Source: Streptomyces sp. HM190 (GTDB taxonomy: Bacteria; Actinomycetota; Actinomycetes; Streptomycetales; Streptomycetaceae). From it: 64,000 nucleotides of DNA. Positions 43,951 through 51,771 of this stretch are shown here, piece by piece (positions within the stretch are counted from its first letter, which is position 1; every line of letters begins with the position of its first letter). Where the stretch lies: positions 3,286,001 through 3,350,000 of the forward strand of contig NZ_CP047318.1 in NCBI RefSeq assembly GCF_009857135.1, written 5' to 3'. The notes below the pieces were generated by a model. It had not been told where the DNA came from, ran no database searches, and was given only the letters and a program-made list of their open reading frames with translations. A program made the position numbers and the translations under genes.

Positions 43951-45798
43951 TCACTTCATGCGGGTGGCCCACTCCTGCACCTTGGCGATGCGCTGCCGCA
44001 GTTGCCCCGCGGTGGCCTCGGCGCTCGGCGGTCCGCCGCACACCCGCCGTACCTCGGTGTGGATGACGCCGTGCGGCTTGCCGCTCTGGTGGGAGTACGC
44101 GCCGACCATGCTGTTGAGCTGCTTGCGCAGTTCGAGGAGTTCCTTGTGGGTGACGACGGGCCGGCGGTCGGCGGGCAGCTCGACGAGGTCGGCCTCCGCG
44201 TCCGGCTTCCGGCGGCTGTGCGCGATCTGCCGGGCCTGCCGCTTCTGCAGCAGCAGTTGCACCTGGTCGGGTTCGAGGAGCCCCGGGATCCCGAGGTAGT
44301 CCTGCTCCTCCTCGCTGCCCGGGTGGGCCTGCATACCGAACTCGGCGCCGTTGTACATGACCCGGTCGAAGACCGCGTCGGACTCCAGCGCCTCGAACGG
44401 CAGCATGTCCTGCTCGCCGGTGTCCTCGTCCTGCTGCCGCTCCGCCTCGGCGAGGAGCTTGTCCTCCTCGGCGTACGGGTCCTCCTCGCCGCCCTTCTTG
44501 GGCTTGTCGAGGACGTGGTCGCGTTCGCGTTCCATCTCGTTCGCGAAGCCGAGCAGGTCGGGCACGGTCGGCAGGAACACGGACGCGGTCTCGCCGCGCC
44601 GCCGGGACCGCACGAAACGCCCGACGGCCTGCGCGAAGAAGAGAGGCGTGGAGATGGTGGTGGCGTACACCCCGACCGCGAGCCGCGGCACGTCGACGCC
44701 CTCGGACACCATGCGGACGGCGACCATCCAGCGGTCGGTGCTGTGGCTGAACTCGTCGATGCGGTCCGAGGCGCCGGAGTCGTCGGACAGGACGAGGGTC
44801 GCCGCGTGGCCGGTGATCTCCCGGATGAGCTTGGCGTAGGCGCGCGCCGACTCCTGGTCGGAGGCGATGACGAGGGCGCCCGCGTCCGGGATGGCCTTCC
44901 TGACCTCGGTGAGCCGCTGGTCGGCGGCGCGCAGCACGCTCGGCATCCACTCGCCGCGCGGATCGAGCGCGGTGCGCCACGCCTGGCTGATGGCGTCCTT
45001 GGTCATGGGCTCGCCGAGCCGTGCCGCGATCTCGTCGCCGGCCTTGGTGCGCCAGCGCATGTTGCCGCTGTAGGAGAGGAAGATGACGGGCCGCACGACG
45101 TTGTCGGCGAGCGCGTTGCCGTAACCGTAGGTGTAGTCGGCGGAGGACCGCCGGATGCCGTCCTGCCCCTCCTCGTACGTCACGAACGGGATGGGGTTGG
45201 TGTCGGACCGGAAGGGCGTACCCGTGAGGGCGAGCCGCCGCGTGGCCGGTTCGAACGCCTCCAGGCATGCCTCGCCCCAGGACTTGCTGTCGCCGGCGTG
45301 GTGGATCTCGTCGAGGATGACGAGGGTCTTGCGCTGTTCGCTGCGGTTGCGGTGCAGCATGGGGCGCACGCCGACACCGGCGTAGGTGACGGCGACCCCG
45401 TCGTACTCCCGGCCGAGCGGCCCCGCGCTGTACTCGGGGTCCAGCTTGATCCCTATCCGCGCCGCCGCTTCCGCCCACTGCTTCTTCAGGTGCTCGGTCG
45501 GCGCCACGACGGTCACCTGCTGCACGACGTGGTGGTGCAGCAGCCAGGACGCGAGCGTCAGCGCGAAGGTGGTCTTCCCGGCGCCGGGCGTCGCGACCGC
45601 GAGGAAGTCCCGCGGCTGCTCCTGGATGTACTTCTCCATCGCCCCTTGCTGCCAGGCACGCAGCTTGCTGGCGGTACCCCAGGGGGCGCGGCCGGGGAAG
45701 GCGGGTGAGAGGTGGTGGTTCGAGGAAGCGGTCATGGGCGCGGGCCCGGAGGGCCCTCCGTTGAGGGTGGCGTTGGGCGACGGGCGGGAGGTAGTCAC
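43951..45798 (-). CDS. SF2 DEAD/DEAH-type helicase
   Basis: A 615-residue superfamily 2 helicase. Motif I 'VATPGAGKTTFALTLA', motif II 'VILDEIHHAG' (DEIH), motif III 'LALTGTPFRSD', and motif VI 'AQAVGRFVRSRRRGE' are present; a charged region follows ('DPYAEEDKLLAEAERQQDEDTGEQ', ~430-460). The first ~45 residues are non-conserved. GTG 45798 is chosen for the GGAGA ahead of it. Similar restriction-like helicases occur in DNA repair and defence, but no methylase or nuclease is adjacent, so a housekeeping DNA role is as likely. Confidence 0.92.
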   Translation of the reverse strand: MTTSRPSPNATLNGGPSGPAPMTASSNHHLSPAFPGRAPWGTASKLRAWQQGAMEKYIQEQPRDFLAVATPGAGKTTFALTLASWLLHHHVVQQVTVVAPTEHLKKQWAEAAARIGIKLDPEYSAGPLGREYDGVAVTYAGVGVRPMLHRNRSEQRKTLVILDEIHHAGDSKSWGEACLEAFEPATRRLALTGTPFRSDTNPIPFVTYEEGQDGIRRSSADYTYGYGNALADNVVRPVIFLSYSGNMRWRTKAGDEIAARLGEPMTKDAISQAWRTALDPRGEWMPSVLRAADQRLTEVRKAIPDAGALVIASDQESARAYAKLIREITGHAATLVLSDDSGASDRIDEFSHSTDRWMVAVRMVSEGVDVPRLAVGVYATTISTPLFFAQAVGRFVRSRRRGETASVFLPTVPDLLGFANEMERERDHVLDKPKKGGEEDPYAEEDKLLAEAERQQDEDTGEQDMLPFEALESDAVFDRVMYNGAEFGMQAHPGSEEEQDYLGIPGLLEPDQVQLLLQKRQARQIAHSRRKPDAEADLVELPADRRPVVTHKELLELRKQLNSMVGAYSHQSGKPHGVIHTEVRRVCGGPPSAEATAGQLRQRIAKVQEWATRMK

Positions 45799-45967
45799 GG
45801 TCTCCGGTCTGTGATCTGTGGTCGGGCGGCTCGGTGGGGTAGCGGCGAGCGGCCCTGCCACAGCGGCTCGGCCGGCTCGGCTACGTATGACAACCGGGCC
45901 ACCCTACCGGCGGCGGCACCTCGTCAACGCGCGTACGACACCCGCTCCCCCGGCGATGGGATCCACC

Positions 45968-46357
45968 TCACACCGGCTGCCCGGCCAGCCCTCGCAGCAC
46001 CTCGGAGATCGCCTTGACCTCATCCATGTCCCCGGTGGCCACGGCGATCACCAGACGTTCGGCGGCCTCGATGTCCGGTCGGAGCTGCGCACCGTTCATG
46101 GCCAGGAAGACGGCACAGGACGTCCACGCCGTGCGCTTGTTCCCGTCGACGAAGGGACGGTTGATCGTGAGTGACTGCAGGAGCGCCGCCGCCTTGTCGA
46201 ACAGGTCGCCGTACGCCTCCTGTCCGAACATCGAGGCGGAGGGCCGGTGCACGGCCGACTCCAGCAGACCCGCGTCACGAATGACGACGTCCTGGTCATC
46301 GACCGCGAGTTCGGCGATGGCCAGGACGTCCTCTGCCGACAGGTAGACATACGTCAC
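45968..46357 (-). CDS. Doc-like Fic-domain toxin lacking the catalytic histidine
   Basis: A 129-residue death-on-curing protein. The Fic motif reads 'NRPFVDGNKRTAW' instead of H-P-F-x-x-G-N-K-R: the position normally held by the catalytic His is Arg (codon CGT, one base from CAT). The rest of the fold, including 'YLSAEDVLAIAELAV' and 'GLLESAVHRPSASMFGQEAYGDL', is intact. Doc phosphorylates EF-Tu using this motif, so the protein may be inactive or act differently. GTG start overlaps the antitoxin stop (GTGA). Confidence 0.87.
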   Translation of the reverse strand: MTYVYLSAEDVLAIAELAVDDQDVVIRDAGLLESAVHRPSASMFGQEAYGDLFDKAAALLQSLTINRPFVDGNKRTAWTSCAVFLAMNGAQLRPDIEAAERLVIAVATGDMDEVKAISEVLRGLAGQPV

Positions 46358-46554
46358 TTGAGCCGCTCCAGCAGTTCGGCCCACTTCGCGGTCTGTTCCT
46401 TGGCCGCCTTGCGGACCAGCGCCTCATGAGCGGTCCGAGCAAGGTAGTCGTCCACGGCCCTGAGCACTATGGCGTGCATGCTGACACCCTCCTCCTCGGC
46501 GCGCAGCTTGAGTGCTTCCGTCTGGTCATCACGGAGACGCAGGTTCATAGCCAT
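46354..46554 (-). CDS. Ribbon-helix-helix antitoxin of the Doc pair
   Basis: A 66-residue protein with an N-terminal ribbon-helix-helix 'MNLRLRDDQTEALKLRAEEEGVSMHAIVLRAVDDYL' (key: MNLRL...L...A...GVS...IV..A). The C-terminal helix 'KEQTAKWAELLERLK' should neutralise the toxin. It precedes and overlaps the toxin gene, and an inverted repeat covers its promoter, as expected for autoregulation. AlternativeATG two codons later (MNLRL) is equally plausible. Confidence 0.88.
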   Translation of the reverse strand: MAMNLRLRDDQTEALKLRAEEEGVSMHAIVLRAVDDYLARTAHEALVRKAAKEQTAKWAELLERLK

Positions 46555-46562
46555 ACCAAAAC

Positions 46563-46590
46563 AGTACCACTCGATGGGGTCATAGTGGTA
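46563..46590 (-). promoter_or_regulatory. Operator of the toxin-antitoxin operon
   Basis: Perfect inverted repeat GTACCACT-N12-AGTGGTAC just upstream of the antitoxin start; a third half (GGTACCACC) overlaps its outer end. Likely bound by the ribbon-helix-helix antitoxin. Confidence 0.75.
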
Positions 46591-46594
46591 CCAC

Positions 46595-48229
46595 CTAGGT
46601 CCGCTCCCGCAGTCGCGTCGTCACCCACGCCCCCAGGAGCGCCACGGCCGCCATCGGCAGGAACACGGCGACGAACGCGGCCGGGTGGGAGCCGCTGCCG
46701 CCGGCCGTGGTGACCGTGTGGCCGGCCGCGCCGCCGCCGAGCGCGGCGAAGGCGGCGCCGCCGGCCGCCAGCAGCAGCGCGTTGGAGAGGCCGTCGGAGA
46801 TCTGGAGCGCGGCGGAGTTCGTGCCGGCCTCCTCCGGGGCGGAGAGCTTGAGCAGCAGCACGCTGGTGGAGGAGATGACGAGGCCCATCCCGAAGCACCC
46901 GAAGGCCCAGGCGACGGCCACGGTCCACACCGGCACCGTCTCGATCAGCACACTGGGCACGGTGACGATCGCCGCCGCGACCACCACCATCCCCGTCGTC
47001 ATCAACCGCTCCCGGTAAGGCTCCACGCGCGCCCGCGCCTGCACCCACGACCCCAGCGCCCAGGCCCCGCCACCCGCCGCGAGCGAGAACCCGGCGAGCG
47101 TCGGCGACAGCCCCCGCTGGGTGACCAGCATCAGCGGCACGAACGACTCGGCCGCGACGAACGACCCCGCCGCCACCCCGCGCAGCAGCACCACGGAGGG
47201 CAGACCCCGCACCGCCCGGTACGTCCCCCTCGGCAGCAGCCCCAGCACGGCCGGGACCAGCAGCGCCACCCCGACGGCCGCCGGCAGGACCGACAGCCAC
47301 CGCAGGTCCTGCGCCGCGTACTGCAGGAGCCCGGCCCCCACCGAGATACCGAGGGCGAGCCGGATGCGGCGGCGGTCGAAGGAGGGGCGCGGGGAGAGGG
47401 ACGGGGGATGGGGTGGGGGTGGGACCGGAGCGGAGGCAGCGGCCGTGGCGGCGGCAGGCGCCGGGGACGGGGCGGGGTGCGCCCCGGAGGGGGCGCCGTC
47501 CGGTGACGGGGAGCCGTCCGGGGACGGCGACACCGCGGGGTGGACGTCGGGCCGGGGCGCGGGGCCGGGCGCCGGGCCGCCGACCGGTCCCGACGCCCGG
47601 CGCCGTATCTGGGGCAGCGCCAGCCCCAGCGGCAGCACAACCAGGACCGGGATGCCCACGAAGACCCAGCGCCAGCCCAGCTGTTCGGTGACCGCGCCCG
47701 CGGCGAGCGGACCGACGACGGAGGGGATGATCCAGCTCGCGGCGAACCCCGCCATGATGGACGGCCGCAGCCGCTCCGGGTACGCCCGGCCCACCACCAC
47801 GTACAGCGCGACGATGACGAGGCCGCCCCCGAGTCCCTGGACGGCCCGGCCGAGGATGAACAGCCACATCGCGCCCGCGGTGCCGGACAGCAGCAGTCCT
47901 GCGGCGAACGCGGCGATGCCCGCGGTCAGCGGCCCGAGCGGCCCCCGCAGGTCCGACCACTGCCCGGACAGCACCATGCCGAACAGGCTGGTGGTGAAGT
48001 ACGCCGAGAACACGAAGCCGTACGCCGAGACCCCGTCCAGCTCCCGTGCGGCGACCGGCATGGCCGTCCCGACCGCCATCGCCTCGAACGCGATCAGCAG
48101 CACGACGGAGACGATGCCGACGCTGAGCGCCCGGTAGGAGCGCCCCAGCACCCCCTCCGCCCGCTCGCCGACAACCACCGGATCAGCGTCCCTCGCGACG
48201 TCCGTGCCACGCGGCCTCAGAGCACTCAT
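46595..48229 (-). CDS. MFS multidrug-type transporter with Pro/Ala-rich insert
   Basis: A 544-residue major facilitator with about 14 helices, of the EmrB/QacA drug-efflux type: 'SVGIVSVVLLIAFEAMAVGTAMPVAARELDG', motif A-like 'GMVLSGQWSDLRGPLG', 'GRAVQGLGGGLVIVALYVVVG'. A ~55-residue Pro/Ala/Ser-rich loop (around residues 235-295, e.g. 'SPSPDGSPSPDGAPSG') is inserted in the central cytoplasmic loop and is not typical. ATG 48259, with AGGGG upstream, is an alternative start. Substrate unknown. Its 3' end abuts the toxin-antitoxin operator. Confidence 0.9.
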   Translation of the reverse strand: MSALRPRGTDVARDADPVVVGERAEGVLGRSYRALSVGIVSVVLLIAFEAMAVGTAMPVAARELDGVSAYGFVFSAYFTTSLFGMVLSGQWSDLRGPLGPLTAGIAAFAAGLLLSGTAGAMWLFILGRAVQGLGGGLVIVALYVVVGRAYPERLRPSIMAGFAASWIIPSVVGPLAAGAVTEQLGWRWVFVGIPVLVVLPLGLALPQIRRRASGPVGGPAPGPAPRPDVHPAVSPSPDGSPSPDGAPSGAHPAPSPAPAAATAAASAPVPPPPHPPSLSPRPSFDRRRIRLALGISVGAGLLQYAAQDLRWLSVLPAAVGVALLVPAVLGLLPRGTYRAVRGLPSVVLLRGVAAGSFVAAESFVPLMLVTQRGLSPTLAGFSLAAGGGAWALGSWVQARARVEPYRERLMTTGMVVVAAAIVTVPSVLIETVPVWTVAVAWAFGCFGMGLVISSTSVLLLKLSAPEEAGTNSAALQISDGLSNALLLAAGGAAFAALGGGAAGHTVTTAGGSGSHPAAFVAVFLPMAAVALLGAWVTTRLRERT

Positions 48230-48521
48230 GCCCGCCAGCGTAAGGGGCGTGCCCGACATTGACCCCTGTCCGGAGTCCCGGCCCCCGTCCGACCTTGGTC
48301 GTACGCCCCCGCCCCTACTTCCCCACGAACCCCCACGCACCCCCACGAACACCGGGCACTCCAGAGCACCCCAGGCACCCCATGCCACGCCCTTTCATGA
48401 ACGGCGTATGGCAGTCCCGTTGCAGCCCCCGCCCACGCCTTGAGCCCCGCCCGCTCCCCCGCCTATGGTCGACTCATCGCGCACGGAGCAATCACCCGAA
48501 GCACCACGATCGCACCGTCCC

Positions 48522-48596
48522 GGCCGTGTGCCCGAGTGGTTCAGGGGCTCGCCTGCAAAGCGAGTTACGTGGGTTCGAATCCCGCCATGGCCTCCA
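48522..48596 (+). tRNA. tRNA-Cys (GCA)
   Basis: Cloverleaf: acceptor GGCCGTG/CATGGCC, D stem CCC/GGG, anticodon stem CTCGC/GCGAG with loop CTGCAAA (anticodon GCA), T arm GTGGG-TTCGAAT-CCCGC, discriminator T, and encoded CCA at 48594-48596. Confidence 0.95.
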
Positions 48597-48604
48597 GGTG
48601 AGAC

Positions 48605-48634
48605 ATGGCCGGCCGCTGTACAGCGGCCGGCCAT
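48605..48634. terminator. Terminator after tRNA-Cys
   Basis: A 30-bp perfect palindrome, ATGGCCGGCCGCTGT followed by its complement, beginning 9 bp after the tRNA. It separates the tRNA from the convergent SUKH gene. Confidence 0.85.
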
Positions 48635-48670
48635 GGTCGTGTTCGCCGTGGGGCGGGGGCGGGGCGGGGG

Positions 48671-49234
48671 TCAGCCGCCGGCGCAGGCCTCGTTGCGGAG
48701 GGTTTCCACCCAGCAGCCCGTCGCCGTCCTCTCGCGCTTCTCCCGCTGGAGGAGCCAGAGGGTGAAGGCGAACGTGGAGATGTCGGCGTGCAGCGGGCAG
48801 AGCGTGGACTCGGGCTCGCTCCAGTTGTGGGCGGCGCCCGTCGTGCCGTCGAGGACGATGCTGTTGCCCTCGACGAAGTGGCCGAGACGGATCAGTCGGT
48901 CCGCCTCGGCGGGAAGCCGGCCGGCGGGGAACGCGGGGCGTTCGTGCGCGTAGTACTCGGCGAGGGTCGGCAGCGGGACGTCCGTGTCGAACTGGAACAG
49001 GGCGTGCTCCTCGGGCAGGCCCATGTCGCGCAGGAAGCGGCGGGTCGGCTCGTGCGTGAGCGTCGCCGGGAAGTCGAAGTCCTCGAAACGCCACACCCTG
49101 CTCCGGCCGAACTCCTCGTCCAGCAGCAGGGCGGGCAGGTCCAGTGCCAGTCCCGACAGTGTCGCCGGTCCGGCGGTCACGGTCAGGTCCGTCAGGTCGT
49201 TCAGGTCCGTCAGGCCCATGGTCCCCATCGTCAT
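48671..49234 (-). CDS. SUKH-4-type (SMI1/KNR4-like) protein
   Basis: A 187-residue protein resembling the SUKH-4 immunity family: 'RVWRFEDFDFPATLTHEPTRRFLRDMGLPEEHALFQFD' (in parts), 'LIRLGHFVEGNSIVLDGTTGAAHNW' and 'LHADISTFAFTLWLL'. SUKH proteins often protect against polymorphic toxins, but no toxin gene is adjacent. Methionines at several positions in the first seven residues make the exact start uncertain. Two C-terminal cysteines follow 'TATGCWVETLRNEAC'. Confidence 0.8.
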   Translation of the reverse strand: MTMGTMGLTDLNDLTDLTVTAGPATLSGLALDLPALLLDEEFGRSRVWRFEDFDFPATLTHEPTRRFLRDMGLPEEHALFQFDTDVPLPTLAEYYAHERPAFPAGRLPAEADRLIRLGHFVEGNSIVLDGTTGAAHNWSEPESTLCPLHADISTFAFTLWLLQREKRERTATGCWVETLRNEACAGG

Positions 49235-49437
49235 CGTGCTCTCGGCTCCCCCAGCACATGGTGCGCGGCGCGCTTCCCCCCGGCAGGGGACAACACCGCG
49301 CCGCCCAGCGGCCGTTGCCGTCCCACTCCCAGAACCTTACGCCGCCCCACCGACAACGCCCGCCGTACCCGCGAACACCGGCCACGGCGCGCTCACCCGG
49401 GGACCGCCCGGGACCGGTCGTGGCGGACGGGGACCGC

Positions 49438-51771
49438 TCAGGCCCCCGTCACGACCGCCGCCTGCGGGCGGATCGGCAGGCGGTTCACGGGACGGCCCGT
49501 CGCGGCCCGGACGGCGGAGGCGACGGCCGCCGGGGAGGTGACCACCGGCACCGCGCTGGCCGCCTTCGCGCCGAAGGGAGCCACCACGTCCCGCTCCTCC
49601 ACCAGCTTGACGATCCGGATGTCGGGGGCGTCGAGCGCGGTCGGCAGGGAGTAGCCGGTGAGGTCGGGGTGGCGGATCAGACCGCGCGGGGTGCGCAGGT
49701 TCTCCGTCAGCGCGATACCGACGCCCTGGGTGACGCCCGCCTCGATCCGGGCGGCGAGCTGGGCGGGGTTGAGGACCCGGCCCACGTCCTGGGCGATCGC
49801 CAGCTCCACGACCCGTACGGAGCCGAGTTCGATGTCGACGTCCACGACCGCGCGGATCGCGCAGAAGGCCATGCCCACGAACGCGTCGCCCTGGCCCGCG
49901 CCGTCCAGCGGCTCGGTGGGGTGCGGGCGGCACTGTGCGGTGGCCCACAGTTCCTTGCCGTCGAGGGCCTCCGCGACCGTCGTCGACAGGACACCGTCGT
50001 ACGACGTGATCTTGCCGTCGGTGATCTGCAGCAGCTCCGTGGACATGCCGAACTTGTGGGCCAGGGGCTGCAGCAGCTGTGTGCGGACCATCTTCGCCGC
50101 GCGTTCCACCGCGCCGCCCGACACCCAGGTGTGGCGGCCCCGGCAGCCGGCGCCCGCGGGGGGCTGGTCGGTGTCGACCTGGGCGATGTGGACCTCGTCG
50201 ATGCCGAGGGTCTCCTGGACGATCTGCCGGGCCAGGGTGGAGAAGCCCTGGCCGGTGTCGACGGCCGCGCACAGCACGGTCGCGATGCCGTCGTGGACCT
50301 TCACGGTGGCGGTGGAGACCTCGTCGGCGCCCTCCGCGCCGAGCATGTGGACCATGCCGAGGCCGTAGCCGACGCCGCGCCGGACCGCGCCCGGCTCGCC
50401 CGCGCCCTCGGGGCCGCCCGGCAGCAGCCACTCCTCCTCGGGAGTGTCCTTCGGCAGTGCCGGGAGCGGGAACTCCCGGACCGCTTCGAGGAGTTCGGCG
50501 ACCGGGGCCGGGCAGGTCACGGACTGCCCGGTCGGCAGCACGTCACCCGTGGACATCACGTTGCGCATGCGCAGCTCGGCCGGGTCGAGGCCCAGCTTCT
50601 TGGCGAGCTTGTCCATCTGCGCCTCGTACGCGGCGCACACCTGCATGGCGCCCTCGCCGCGGACATGGCCGGAGGGCGGGTTGTTGGTGCGGACCACCCA
50701 GCCCTCGATGAAGGCGTTGGGGACCACGTACGGGCCGCAGGCGAACGACACGGCCGCCGCCAGGGCCTCGGACGAGGTGTCGGCGTACGCGCCCCCGTCC
50801 AGCAGGATCTGGGCCTCGACCTTGACGAGCCTGCCCTCGGCGTCCGCGTGGTGGCGGTACCGCAGGAGTGTCGGGTGCCGGTGCGCGTGGCCCAGGAAGG
50901 ACTCCTCGCGGGTGGCGGTCAGCTTGACCGGGCAGCCGGTCTTCAGCGCCAGCAGACCGAGGGGGAGCTGGAAGCCCTGGTCCTCGCGGTCGGCGGTGGC
51001 GCCGGGCACCCCGGTGACGACGATCTTCACGCGGTCGGGGGCCAGGCCGTACACGGCGGCGGCGGTGTCGCGGTCGGTGTGCGGGTCGGTGGAGCCGATG
51101 TACAGCTCGACACCGCCGTCGGGGCGGGGCACGGCGAGGCCGGCCTCGGCGCCGATGGGGGCCGGGTCCTGGCGGCCGATGCGGTACTGCCCCTCGACGA
51201 CCACCTCGCCGGAGGCCTCGGGGTCGCCGTGGCGCAGCGGGATATGCCGGATCAGGTTGCCGTCGGGGTGCAGCGGCTCGGCCTCGAAGGCCTGCTCCGG
51301 GTCGATCACCGGGTCGAGCACCTCGTACTCGACGATGACGGCGGCGGCGGCCATCCGCGCGGTGTCCGGGTGGTCGGCGGCGACGGCCGCGATGGGCTCG
51401 CCGTGGTGGCGCACGACCTCGGAGGCGAACACCGGCCGGTCGATCCTGCCGCGGCCGTGCAGCGGGGTGCCCGGCACGTCCTCGTGGGTGACGACGGCCC
51501 GGACGCCGGGCATCTCGCGGGCGTGCGACGTGTCGATGGACACGATGCGCGCGTGCGGGTGCGGTGAGCGCAGGACGGCGGCCCACAGCAGGCCCTCGGC
51601 CCACAGGTCGGCCGCGTACGGGAAGGTGCCCTCGGACTTCGCGCGGGCGTCGGCGGACGGCAGGGACACGCCCAGTCCGTGCGGCAGCGCCTCCGGTGCG
51701 GGCGCGGCGTCCCCGGCGGTGCCGGCGGTGCCGGTGACCGCGGGCGTCGCGGTGGCTGCGTCGTTGCTCAC
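49438..51771 (-). CDS. Molybdenum hydroxylase large subunit, xanthine dehydrogenase family, active site diverged
   Basis: A 777-residue molybdopterin-binding subunit. The first ~45 residues are variable; the a/b-hammerhead domain and two Mo domains follow. Three active-site motifs depart from the family: the substrate-pocket GGxFGxK segment reads 'VPGATADRED', the R-G-F-G-x-P-Q segment is 'VRGEGAMQ', and the C-terminal G-A-K-G-x-G-E is 'GAKAASA', so the catalytic Glu is Ala. The cofactor segment 'DTGQGFSTLARQIVQETLG' remains. It may have an altered substrate or a non-hydroxylase role. GTG start overlaps the Fe-S subunit stop (GTGA). Confidence 0.9.
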   Translation of the reverse strand: MSNDAATATPAVTGTAGTAGDAAPAPEALPHGLGVSLPSADARAKSEGTFPYAADLWAEGLLWAAVLRSPHPHARIVSIDTSHAREMPGVRAVVTHEDVPGTPLHGRGRIDRPVFASEVVRHHGEPIAAVAADHPDTARMAAAAVIVEYEVLDPVIDPEQAFEAEPLHPDGNLIRHIPLRHGDPEASGEVVVEGQYRIGRQDPAPIGAEAGLAVPRPDGGVELYIGSTDPHTDRDTAAAVYGLAPDRVKIVVTGVPGATADREDQGFQLPLGLLALKTGCPVKLTATREESFLGHAHRHPTLLRYRHHADAEGRLVKVEAQILLDGGAYADTSSEALAAAVSFACGPYVVPNAFIEGWVVRTNNPPSGHVRGEGAMQVCAAYEAQMDKLAKKLGLDPAELRMRNVMSTGDVLPTGQSVTCPAPVAELLEAVREFPLPALPKDTPEEEWLLPGGPEGAGEPGAVRRGVGYGLGMVHMLGAEGADEVSTATVKVHDGIATVLCAAVDTGQGFSTLARQIVQETLGIDEVHIAQVDTDQPPAGAGCRGRHTWVSGGAVERAAKMVRTQLLQPLAHKFGMSTELLQITDGKITSYDGVLSTTVAEALDGKELWATAQCRPHPTEPLDGAGQGDAFVGMAFCAIRAVVDVDIELGSVRVVELAIAQDVGRVLNPAQLAARIEAGVTQGVGIALTENLRTPRGLIRHPDLTGYSLPTALDAPDIRIVKLVEERDVVAPFGAKAASAVPVVTSPAAVASAVRAATGRPVNRLPIRPQAAVVTGA

